A stretch of DNA of 64,000 bases from Mesorhizobium sp. C432A (lineage in GTDB: Bacteria; Pseudomonadota; Alphaproteobacteria; Rhizobiales; Rhizobiaceae), in NCBI RefSeq assembly GCF_030323145.1, contig NZ_CP100470.1, positions 372,001 to 436,000 on the forward strand, read 5' to 3'. The notes under the pieces are model-generated. The model was not told the origin of the DNA, made no database searches, and saw only the letters and a program-made list of their open reading frames with translations. A program made the position numbers and the translations under genes. Numbering within the stretch: the first letter of the stretch is position 1; the number at the start of each line of letters is the position of its first letter. Positions 57,199 to 64,000 of this stretch are shown here, piece by piece.

Positions 57199-57275
57199 AC
57201 AGACTTCCCAGGTCGCGCGAATCAAGAGCCAAGATTTATCAGATTTATTGAAACGCGAACCGGCCGATCGCTGCG

Positions 57276-57746
57276 CTATCGGTGCCATCCCTCGATGGTT
57301 AGCCCGCTCAGGTGCTCGGCCTCCTCGCGCGGCACCGCGCGCAAGGTCTGGGTGAAGGTCCAGACATGGCCTTCGGGGTCGCGCGCCCGATACTGCCGTT
57401 CGCCGTAGAAATGGTCGGCAGGCTCCTCGACGATTTGGGCTCCAGCCGCCATTGCCCGCTCACAATGCACGTCCAGGCCGTCTTTCAGACGCACACAGAC
57501 CGACTGAGTGTTCTTGCCGCCGACGCTTACCGGACTGGCAATATGATCGGCCCATTCGGAATCGACGATGATGTAGCCGTCGCCAAAACGCATTTCGGCA
57601 TGGACCAGCCGTCCGTCGGCATCGCTGACCACCATGCTCGGCTCGAAGCCGAAGGCCGTTTCGAGCCATTTCAATGCGGCTCGCGGGTCCTTGTAGAAGA
57701 CACCCGAGCCAAAGGTTGAGTGCTTGAAGGGATCGTCGATCGTCAT
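57276..57746 (-). CDS. VOC-family (glyoxalase-like) protein
   Basis: A 156-residue protein of the vicinal oxygen chelate fold. The halves are '[20 protein letters not shown]' and '[20 protein letters not shown]', with '[20 protein letters not shown]' at the end, typical of the glyoxalase/bleomycin-resistance/PhnB-like group. Metal-binding His and Glu residues are plausible at '[13 protein letters not shown]' and '[10 protein letters not shown]'. The substrate is unknown. It lies 77 bp before lnt on the same strand and after the CorC-like gene. Confidence 0.82.
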   Translation of the reverse strand: MTIDDPFKHSTFGSGVFYKDPRAALKWLETAFGFEPSMVVSDADGRLVHAEMRFGDGYIIVDSEWADHIASPVSVGGKNTQSVCVRLKDGLDVHCERAMAAGAQIVEEPADHFYGERQYRARDPEGHVWTFTQTLRAVPREEAEHLSGLTIEGWHR

Positions 57747-57766
57747 CGGCCGGGCAACGTTCTGTC

Positions 57767-58861
57767 CTAGGCCTGCTCGGTGCGGGGGGCGGTCACGCGG
57801 CGGCGACGCTCGCCCTTCTGGTTCTGGACGATGCGCACCCGCTTGACGCGGCGCGGATCGGCGTCGAGCACGTGGAATTCGAAGCCGGGGATGGCTTGCA
57901 CAACCTCACCACGCGCGGGCACGCGACCGAGCGTGTTGAAAATCATGCCGCCGATCGTGTCGACATATTCACCATGCTCACCGGCGGTAAAGTCCTCGCC
58001 GATCATCTTGGCGACCTCGTCGATCTCGGCCTTGCCGTCGACGACGAACACGCCCTCGCCGGTCTGGGTGATCAGCGGCTCGTCCTCGTCATGCTCGTCC
58101 TCGATATCGCCGACGACCATCTCGACGATGTCTTCCAGCGAGGCGAGACCATCGGTGCCGCCATATTCGTCGATGACCAGCGCCATCTGGGTTCGCGTCG
58201 TCTGCATATGGCCCATCAGGTCGGAGGCAAGCATCGAGGGCGGCACGAACAGCACCGGGCGGATCAGATTGAGGTCGCCGATGGTGCGGCCGAGATCGAC
58301 CTGGGCGAGGTCGAGAAGCGTCGTTGCCGGCGTCTTCCTGGATGTTCTGCCCTTCTTGACCCGGGCGACCTTGGTGATGTGGGCCAGCACGTCGCGGATG
58401 TGAACCATGCCGCGCGGATCGTCGAGCGTCTCGGAATAGACCGGCATGCGGGAATGGCCGGACTGCTCGAACAGACCGAGCAGATCGCCCAACGTCGTGG
58501 TGATCTCGACGGCCTCAATATCGGCGCGCGGCACCATGACGTCCTCGACGCGTACCTCGCGCAGGCGCAATATGTTGTTGAGCATGGCGCGTTCGCCGGG
58601 CGAGAAAGACCCGGCATCGCTGGTCGTTTCGGCAAGCGCGCCGGCGATTTCCTCGCGCAGGCTGGTGCCGTTCCGCTGCCTGAAAAGGCCCAAGACGCGG
58701 TCGAACAGGGACGGACCGGCAGGCGATGGCTCGCTGGCAATACTACCAGAAGCGGGGCTGCCGGAACTGGGACTCGGACTCGATCCCTCTTCCGTCGTAT
58801 CGGAAGGCTTTGTCGCACTGCCAGCCTCGGGGCGGGCGGCAGTTTCTGGTTTGTCGTTCAT
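57767..58861 (-). CDS. CorC/HlyC-family CBS-domain protein (hemolysin family)
   Basis: A 364-residue cytoplasmic protein. After a Ser/Pro-rich N-terminal segment ('EEGSSPSPSSGSPASGSIAS') come two CBS domains ('REVRVEDVMVPRADIEAVEI' near residue 105 and 'IRPVLFVPPSMLASDLMGHM' near 205), then the CorC_HlyC transporter-associated domain ('DFTAGEHGEYVDTIGGMIFN'). Such proteins are linked to magnesium and cobalt efflux. No transmembrane region is present. ATG at 58861; an open frame extends upstream through ybeY but has no support as coding. Confidence 0.9.
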   Translation of the reverse strand: MNDKPETAARPEAGSATKPSDTTEEGSSPSPSSGSPASGSIASEPSPAGPSLFDRVLGLFRQRNGTSLREEIAGALAETTSDAGSFSPGERAMLNNILRLREVRVEDVMVPRADIEAVEITTTLGDLLGLFEQSGHSRMPVYSETLDDPRGMVHIRDVLAHITKVARVKKGRTSRKTPATTLLDLAQVDLGRTIGDLNLIRPVLFVPPSMLASDLMGHMQTTRTQMALVIDEYGGTDGLASLEDIVEMVVGDIEDEHDEDEPLITQTGEGVFVVDGKAEIDEVAKMIGEDFTAGEHGEYVDTIGGMIFNTLGRVPARGEVVQAIPGFEFHVLDADPRRVKRVRIVQNQKGERRRRVTAPRTEQA

Positions 58862-58889
58862 CGTCGTCCGGTCAATTGGTCTTTTGTCA

Positions 58890-59396
58890 TTACGTGTAGG
58901 GATCGGGAATGGCAAGCCTTGCGAGCGTTGAGCGCTCGATGGCTTCCATCTCCTCGGCCTCTGCATCGGTCTCGTGGTCGTAGCCCAGTAAATGCAGCAG
59001 GCCGTGGATGACGAGATGGGTGATATGGTTCTCGAAGGGCTTGTCTTCCAGGGCTGCTTCGCGCGCCACCGTCTCGGCGGCGAGCACGATGTCACCCAGC
59101 ATCGGCGGCAGCTTGCCACCCCTGGGGAACGGAAAAGCCGGGAAAGACAAGACGTTGGTCGCCTTGTCCTTGCCGCGCCAGCCGGCATTGAGGGTACGGA
59201 TATGGGCATCGTCGGAAAAGACGATGCTGAGTTCGGAAGGACCGGCAGCAGCGGTTTCGGCAAAGGCAGCCGACACGGCGCGATCGACCAGACGCGTCAG
59301 CGCCGCCTCATCGGGCCAGTCGCCGGCCTCGACCGACATATCGATCTCGACGGGAACCGAACTATCCCCGCCGCCAGGTCTTATGTCTTCAGGCAT
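58890..59396 (-). CDS. ybeY: endoribonuclease YbeY
   Basis: A 168-residue single-strand-specific RNase needed for 16S rRNA 3'-end maturation and ribosome quality control. The metal-binding motif H-x3-H-x5-H is complete in '[20 protein letters not shown]' near residue 130, and '[20 protein letters not shown]' is the conserved central stretch. In Sinorhizobium it also affects small-RNA functions. It follows phoH by 17 bp. Confidence 0.95.
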   Translation of the reverse strand: MPEDIRPGGGDSSVPVEIDMSVEAGDWPDEAALTRLVDRAVSAAFAETAAAGPSELSIVFSDDAHIRTLNAGWRGKDKATNVLSFPAFPFPRGGKLPPMLGDIVLAAETVAREAALEDKPFENHITHLVIHGLLHLLGYDHETDAEAEEMEAIERSTLARLAIPDPYT

Positions 59397-59413
59397 GAGC
59401 CCGCATCGTCACA

Positions 59414-60490
59414 TCAGCTCTCGGCGCCGAGGCCGCGCGCCAGCTTGGCGTCGCGGTCATAGGCCCTGACGATTTCGGCCACCAGCGGGTGGCGCACAAC
59501 GTCGACATCGTTGAAGCGCACGGTTACCGCGCCCGCCACGCCGTCAAGGACACGCAAGGCTTCGACGAGGCCCGACTTGGTGCTTGGAGGCAGATCGATC
59601 TGCGTCGGATCGCCGGTGACGATCATGCGCGAATTCTCGCCGAGGCGGGTCAAAAACATCTTCATCTGCATCGGCGTGGTGTTCTGCGCCTCGTCGAGGA
59701 TGACGGCGGCATGCGCCAGCGTGCGGCCGCGCATGAAGGCCAGCGGCGCGATCTCGATGACCTCGGCGGCAATGGCGCGCTCGACCTTGTCGGCCGGCAT
59801 CATGTCGTAAAGCGCGTCATAGAGCGGCCGCAGATACGGATCGACCTTTTCCTTCATATCGCCGGGCAGAAAACCCAGCCGCTCGCCGGCCTCGACCGCC
59901 GGCCGTGACAGGATGATGCGCTCGACCATGCCGCGTTCGAGCAGCATCGCCGCATGCGCCACCGCCAGATAGGTCTTGCCGGTGCCGGCCGGGCCAATGC
60001 CGAAGACAAGTTCCGAACGCTCCAGTGCCCGCATATAGGCGTCCTGGTTGAGCGAACGGGCATAGATCGTCTTCTTGCGGGTGGAGATCTGGGCGGCCGA
60101 AACCTTGCCCTTGCGTTCAAGCGTCGGCAGCGTCAGCTGGTCGTCGGCGGCAATCGCCATGCGCACGGCGCCATCGACGTCGGACTGGCCAATGTCGGTG
60201 CCCTTCTGGAGAATGCCGTAGAGATTGTCGAGTGCGCGGCGCGCCTGTTCGGCCGCCGAGGCCGAGCCCTTGATGGTCAACTGGTTGCCGCGCGAGCGGA
60301 TGTCGACGCCGAGCTTCTGCTCAAGCCGGGCCAAATTCTCGTCGAACTGGCCGTACAGGGCGCTGGCAAGCTTGTTGTTGTCGAAAGTCAGAACGATGTG
60401 CGCCATGTCAGAGGCCCCGGATGTCTGGTTCTGGGGCAGAGTCTTCACTTCAGCAGCGCTCAACCGTCTCTCCTCATCTGCCGAGGCCAT
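59414..60490 (-). CDS. phoH: PhoH-family ATPase
   Basis: A 358-residue P-loop ATPase. After an N-terminal KH-like domain ('GVDIRSRGNQLTIKGSASAA') the Walker A 'FGIGPAGTGKTYLAVAHAAM' occurs near residue 170, then 'AVILDEAQNTTPMQMKMFLT' (Walker B) and 'MIVTGDPTQIDLP'. The ATG at 60490 shares its A with the upstream miaB TGA. The family is tied to RNA processing and phosphate-starvation responses; the gene is regularly next to ybeY. Confidence 0.93.
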   Translation of the reverse strand: MASADEERRLSAAEVKTLPQNQTSGASDMAHIVLTFDNNKLASALYGQFDENLARLEQKLGVDIRSRGNQLTIKGSASAAEQARRALDNLYGILQKGTDIGQSDVDGAVRMAIAADDQLTLPTLERKGKVSAAQISTRKKTIYARSLNQDAYMRALERSELVFGIGPAGTGKTYLAVAHAAMLLERGMVERIILSRPAVEAGERLGFLPGDMKEKVDPYLRPLYDALYDMMPADKVERAIAAEVIEIAPLAFMRGRTLAHAAVILDEAQNTTPMQMKMFLTRLGENSRMIVTGDPTQIDLPPSTKSGLVEALRVLDGVAGAVTVRFNDVDVVRHPLVAEIVRAYDRDAKLARGLGAES

Positions 60491-61899
60491 CAAGCCAACT
60501 CGGCGAACAGGCTATTGTAGCCCGTCTTCGTGATTCGCACCCGGATAATGTCACCGATTTCGCCGGCCTTTTCATCAACAATAACCGGCTGCAGCCAGGG
60601 CGAGCGGCCGACCTTCTGGCCGGCCTGACGGCCGGGCTTCTCGATCAGCGTGTCGATGGTGCTGCCGACCAGGCCAAGGCCGAAATCCTGCTGCTGCTTG
60701 AGCAACAATGCCTGCAGCTGTTGCAAACGTTCATCCTTGACCGCTTCCGGCACGTGATCGGGCATATCGGCGCCCGGCGTGCCGGGACGCGGCGAATATT
60801 TGAACGAGAAGGCCGAGGCGTAGTTCACCTGGCCCACCAGATCCATCGTCGCCTCGAAATCGGCGTCAGTTTCGCCGGGGAAGCCGACGATGAAGTCACC
60901 GGACAGCGCGATGTCGCCGCGTGCAGCGCGGATGCGCTCGAGCAGCGCCAGATAGTCCTTGGCCGTGTGCCTGCGGTTCATCGCCTTGAGGATGCGGTCT
61001 GACCCGGATTGCACCGGCAGGTGCAGATAAGGCATCAAAGCCGGGAGATCGCGATGGGCAGCGATCAATTCGTCGTCCATGTCGCGCGGATGGCTAGTGG
61101 TGTAGCGCAGTCGCGCCAGGCCGGGAATTTCGGCCAGCCGGAACAGCAGGCGACCAAGCCCCCATTCCTTGCCATCCTCACCCTTGCCGTGCCATGCATT
61201 GACGTTCTGCCCCAGCAGCGTCACCTCGCGCACACCGGCATCGGCCAGCCGCTCGGCTTCGGCGACGATCTGCGCCACCGGGCGCGACACTTCCGAGCCC
61301 CTGGTATAGGGCACGACGCAGAAGGTGCAGAATTTGTCGCAGCCTTCCTGCACGGTGAGGAAGGCGCTGACGCCGCGCTTGATCATTTCGGCACGCTTCG
61401 GCTGCGGCAGATGCTCGAACTTGTCCTCGATGGCGTATTCGGTCTCGACGATCTTCTCGCCGCCGCGCACCCGGGCCAGCACATCGGGCAGCCGGTGATA
61501 GGTCTGCGGGCCGATGACCAGATCGACAGCAGGCGAACGGCGGATGATTTCCGCGCCTTCGGCCTGCGCGACGCAACCGGCGACGCCGATCAGCATTTCG
61601 CGCCCAACTGCTGCGCGTTCAGCCTTCATGTCGCGGATGCGGCCGAGCTCGGAATAGACCTTTTCCGCCGCCTTCTCCCTGATATGGCAGGTGTTGAGCA
61701 GCACCAGATCGGCGTCGGCGATGACATCGGTCGCGGTGTAGCCGTCGGCGGCCAGCGCATCGGTCATGCGCTGTGAGTCATAGACATTCATCTGGCAGCC
61801 ATAGGTCTTGACGAAGACCTTTTTGGCCGGGGCGGACGCCGCAGCCGCGCTTTGCGAGGCGCTGTCGGTTTCGTTCCGCTCTATCGTGTTCAAATCCAT
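60490..61899 (-). CDS. miaB: tRNA-2-methylthio-N6-dimethylallyladenosine synthase
   Basis: A 469-residue radical SAM methylthiotransferase acting on tRNA A37. The N-terminal cluster cysteines are in '[16 protein letters not shown]', '[16 protein letters not shown]' and '[11 protein letters not shown]', and the radical SAM motif CxxxCxxC in '[20 protein letters not shown]' near residue 165. The TRAM domain ends the protein. The ATG at 61899 is preferred; an in-frame TTG at 61929 is possible. Overlaps phoH. Confidence 0.95.
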   Translation of the reverse strand: MDLNTIERNETDSASQSAAAASAPAKKVFVKTYGCQMNVYDSQRMTDALAADGYTATDVIADADLVLLNTCHIREKAAEKVYSELGRIRDMKAERAAVGREMLIGVAGCVAQAEGAEIIRRSPAVDLVIGPQTYHRLPDVLARVRGGEKIVETEYAIEDKFEHLPQPKRAEMIKRGVSAFLTVQEGCDKFCTFCVVPYTRGSEVSRPVAQIVAEAERLADAGVREVTLLGQNVNAWHGKGEDGKEWGLGRLLFRLAEIPGLARLRYTTSHPRDMDDELIAAHRDLPALMPYLHLPVQSGSDRILKAMNRRHTAKDYLALLERIRAARGDIALSGDFIVGFPGETDADFEATMDLVGQVNYASAFSFKYSPRPGTPGADMPDHVPEAVKDERLQQLQALLLKQQQDFGLGLVGSTIDTLIEKPGRQAGQKVGRSPWLQPVIVDEKAGEIGDIIRVRITKTGYNSLFAELA

Positions 61900-61975
61900 C
61901 CGGCGGCTTCTAACGCCTTTCCGTGACAAAAAACAGACGATTCTCGGGCATCGGCCTGTAGGCGCCCGGCCTGCG

Positions 61976-62776
61976 CTAGCGGCTCGGTCGGGGATCGGCG
62001 AGCGCGGCCTGCATCATGGCGCGCACCTTGCTTTCCATCAGCCTCGACGTTTCCTTGCGGTTCGAGCCCTTGGAAAAGGCGATTGGCTCGCCGAAATGCA
62101 CCTCGACGTCAATGGCGCCTTCGGCCATCAGCACCTTGAGATGCGGCACCAGGTCCTGATCGCCGATCCAGGCAGCGAGCGGCCGGTGGCGGCGGCCGAG
62201 GGGCACGCCGTGCACCCGCGTGTAGGCAATCGCCAGCGGCTGGATGAAGACCTGCTCGGCCGCGCCTTCCGAAATCGCCATCGAGGCGGCGCCGAACAAG
62301 GTGCTCTTGAACGGCAGGATGGTGTTGCCGTCGCCGGTAGAGCCCTCGGCAAACAGCACCATGGCGTCGCCCTTGGCCATGCGGCTGGCGATCTCGCTGG
62401 CCTGGTCGCCAGCTGTCCGCTTGCGCTCGCGTTCGATGAAGACCGTACGCTGCAGTTTCGACAGCCAGCCGATCAGCGGCCATCCCTCCATGTCCGCCCT
62501 GGCGATGAAGGTCACATCGGCAAAGGAGCCCAGCACCATGATGTCGGTCCAGGAGATATGGTTCGAGGCGACCAGCAGCGGGCGCTGGCTGGACAGTGCG
62601 CCTTTGACATGGATGCGCAGGCCGAGCGTCCGGACGATGAGGCTGTGCCAGACCTTCAGAATGACCGTCTCGCGCCAGATTCCGGTCTTCATCGACAGCA
62701 GCTGCAAGGGCACAAGGACCAGCGAACCGACGACAACGAGGCTCAGCGCCAGGAAAATCCTGATTTTTCCGATCAT
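61976..62776 (-). CDS. plsC: 1-acyl-sn-glycerol-3-phosphate acyltransferase (PlsC family)
   Basis: A 266-residue lysophospholipid acyltransferase with one N-terminal membrane helix ('[20 protein letters not shown]'). The catalytic HX4D motif is '[15 protein letters not shown]' near residue 73, and the binding motif is '[20 protein letters not shown]' near 145. It makes phosphatidic acid from lysophosphatidic acid, or an ornithine-lipid-type OlsA reaction. ATG at 62776. It lies between rimI and miaB on the same strand; a specific acceptor cannot be told. Confidence 0.87.
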   Translation of the reverse strand: MIGKIRIFLALSLVVVGSLVLVPLQLLSMKTGIWRETVILKVWHSLIVRTLGLRIHVKGALSSQRPLLVASNHISWTDIMVLGSFADVTFIARADMEGWPLIGWLSKLQRTVFIERERKRTAGDQASEIASRMAKGDAMVLFAEGSTGDGNTILPFKSTLFGAASMAISEGAAEQVFIQPLAIAYTRVHGVPLGRRHRPLAAWIGDQDLVPHLKVLMAEGAIDVEVHFGEPIAFSKGSNRKETSRLMESKVRAMMQAALADPRPSR

Positions 62777-62804
62777 GCAGCTTGGCCCTGCCCCAAAACT
62801 TTGG

Positions 62805-63299
62805 CTAGCGAAGATCGCGGCGCATGACAAGCGCGCCGGTAGGACCATGTTCGGTCGAGCGGTAATAATTGGCGCGGTGGCCGACTTGTCGGAAGCCCAG
62901 CCGCCGGTAGAGGGCGATGGCAGCGACATTGGTCTCGTCGACCTCAAGGAACAGCGCCTCGGCGCGCTGCGCATGCAATTCGCGCAGTACCGCGTCCATC
63001 AACTGCCAGCCGAGCCCCTGGCGGCGATGCGAGCGCGCCACCGCCACGGTCAGAATTTCGCCCTCGCCGGCTGCAAGCCTGGCCAGCACGAAGCCGACCG
63101 GCGGCTTGGCGCCCTGGCCGATTTCGCGCGCGGCATAGCCGAACACGGTTTCCTGTTCGAGCAACGCGGCGAATTCGCCATCGGTCCAGGGCCGGACGAA
63201 ATCCTCGCGATGCAGCACCGACGCTGCCGGGCTGTCGGCGATGGTCAGCGGCTCGAGCGCATAGTCCCTGCGGCGCGGCTGGAGGAAAGGGATGCGCAT
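62805..63299 (-). CDS. rimI: ribosomal protein S18 alanine N-acetyltransferase
   Basis: A 164-residue GNAT enzyme acetylating N-terminal alanine of S18. The acetyl-CoA motif is 'ILTVAVARSHRRQGLGWQLM' near residue 80, and 'LFLEVDETNVAAIALYRRLG' and 'FRQVGHRANYYR' follow. The ATG overlaps the tsaB TAA by one base, the classical tsaB-rimI pairing. Confidence 0.92.
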   Translation of the reverse strand: MRIPFLQPRRRDYALEPLTIADSPAASVLHREDFVRPWTDGEFAALLEQETVFGYAAREIGQGAKPPVGFVLARLAAGEGEILTVAVARSHRRQGLGWQLMDAVLRELHAQRAEALFLEVDETNVAAIALYRRLGFRQVGHRANYYRSTEHGPTGALVMRRDLR

Positions 63300-63976
63300 T
63301 ACCGTTTCTGCCTCAACAGGATGAACCCGGCCTGCGGCTTGGCATCGGCGCCGCGCAGATAGAGTGGCTTCGGCTTGTCGCCCTCGCCTTTTGCAGCGGC
63401 GAGCCGGGCGTAGACGGCAATGTCGGCGGTGGCAGCCGTCGGGCCGATATCGAAATCGCGACCGGCCGCGGCTGCGATCTGCACGGCGGCCGTGCCGGCA
63501 AGCACCGGACGATTGTCCGCCGCCATTCCCGCGGCTTGCGCAAGTGTGGTCACCGCCGGACCATAGCGCAAAATCGTATCTGCGTCGTAAAACGCGGCAT
63601 GGATCTCCTCGCGGCCTGCATCGAGAGCGGCCAGGATCGGGCGGCCGGGAAATGCCGCCCTCGCCTCGGCCGCCAGCGCCTCCAGTGTCGTTACCCCGAT
63701 CGCCGGGATCTTCAGCGCCAGCGCCAGGCCGCGCGCCGCCGAGACGCCCACCCGCAGGCCGGTGAAGGAACCCGGACCGATGGAGACCGCAACGGCGCCA
63801 AGGCCGGCATAATCGGTGCCGTCCGCTTTCAACGCTTCGTCAATGACAGCCATCAGGTGTTCGGCGTGGCCTTTGCCGAGATCGAGTACCGAGCGGCCGA
63901 GCTCTCTGCCGCCCGATGCGTCATAGACGCAAGCGGCGCAGAGATCGGCGGCACAGTCGATGGCGAGCAGTTTCAT
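63299..63976 (-). CDS. tsaB: tRNA threonylcarbamoyladenosine biosynthesis protein TsaB
   Basis: A 225-residue ASKHA-fold protein that partners TsaD in forming t6A37. The N-terminus 'MKLLAIDCAADLCAACVYDA' contains the nucleotide-fold start, and 'LGAVAVSIGPGSFTGLRVGV' with 'SAARGLALALKIPAIGVTTL' is the family signature near residue 65. ATG at 63976, 24 bp from the window end. First gene of the leftward cluster seen here. Confidence 0.93.
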   Translation of the reverse strand: MKLLAIDCAADLCAACVYDASGGRELGRSVLDLGKGHAEHLMAVIDEALKADGTDYAGLGAVAVSIGPGSFTGLRVGVSAARGLALALKIPAIGVTTLEALAAEARAAFPGRPILAALDAGREEIHAAFYDADTILRYGPAVTTLAQAAGMAADNRPVLAGTAAVQIAAAAGRDFDIGPTAATADIAVYARLAAAKGEGDKPKPLYLRGADAKPQAGFILLRQKR

Positions 63977-64000
63977 AGGCGACCGGTTCGAAAAACAGTC

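Noticed and set aside
58862..59263. Upstream extension of the CorC-like gene by about 134 codons
   Set aside because: This stretch lies inside ybeY in another frame. The CorC-like ATG at 58861 gives the normal start and the extension has no recognisable sequence.

Overview
The window is chromosomal DNA from an alphaproteobacterium of the order Rhizobiales, most likely Mesorhizobium or a close relative. This rests on high GC, an irr gene divergent from fabA-fabB-fabI, the order rpsT-dnaA-dnaN-recF-moeB, the order tsaB-rimI-plsC-miaB-phoH-ybeY-corC-lnt-HTH-metK-trmB, and rhizobial intergenic repeats. The genus is an inference from gene order and protein character; no database search was run. 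I see no tRNA, rRNA, CRISPR array, prophage or insertion sequence. Nearly all of the window is core genome.

Layout. 1-7.7 kb: a truncated LysR regulator divergent from a quinone oxidoreductase, the PdeM nuclease/Lhr-type helicase repair pair, and an M17 aminopeptidase-MarR-NlpC/P60 cluster. 7.9-20.1 kb: a complete Tad/Flp pilus locus. cpaB-cpaC-cpaD-cpaE-cpaF-tadB-tadC run leftward after cpaA and the pilin gene. TadD, a stand-alone secretin N-domain protein and two TadE-like pseudopilins are on the opposite strand. 20.2-24.7 kb: an orphan phosphonate-type binding protein, then deoB-mutM, an enoyl-CoA hydratase and rpsT. 25.5-32.6 kb: dnaA, dnaN, recF, a MoeB/ThiF-like gene, and a translationally coupled acetyltransferase plus two-subunit aconitase X. 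32.6-39.9 kb: a 2-hydroxyacid dehydrogenase, an SH3 protein, DUF4260-irr, the fabA-fabB-fabI unsaturated fatty acid genes and a GGDEF/EAL protein. 40-52 kb: the leftward transcription/translation cluster rimP-nusA-ylxR-infB-rbfA-truB, then corA, rpsO and pnp. 52.5-64 kb: the leftward tsaB to trmB cluster with metK and lnt.

The most interesting signals are in RNA leaders and intergenic DNA, not in a new protein system. (i) An intrinsic terminator lies between a good promoter and rimP, suggesting attenuation of the nusA-infB operon. (ii) A terminator ends only about 15 nt before the metK start codon, so metK transcription must pass it. (iii) A large two-tier hairpin followed by six Ts lies between irr and fabA, with no plus-strand gene upstream. 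(iv) ylxR is frameshifted at a run of five C. (v) Several families of dispersed palindromic repeats occupy intergenic gaps. Coordinates come from reading the sequence directly; start codons are flagged where ambiguous.
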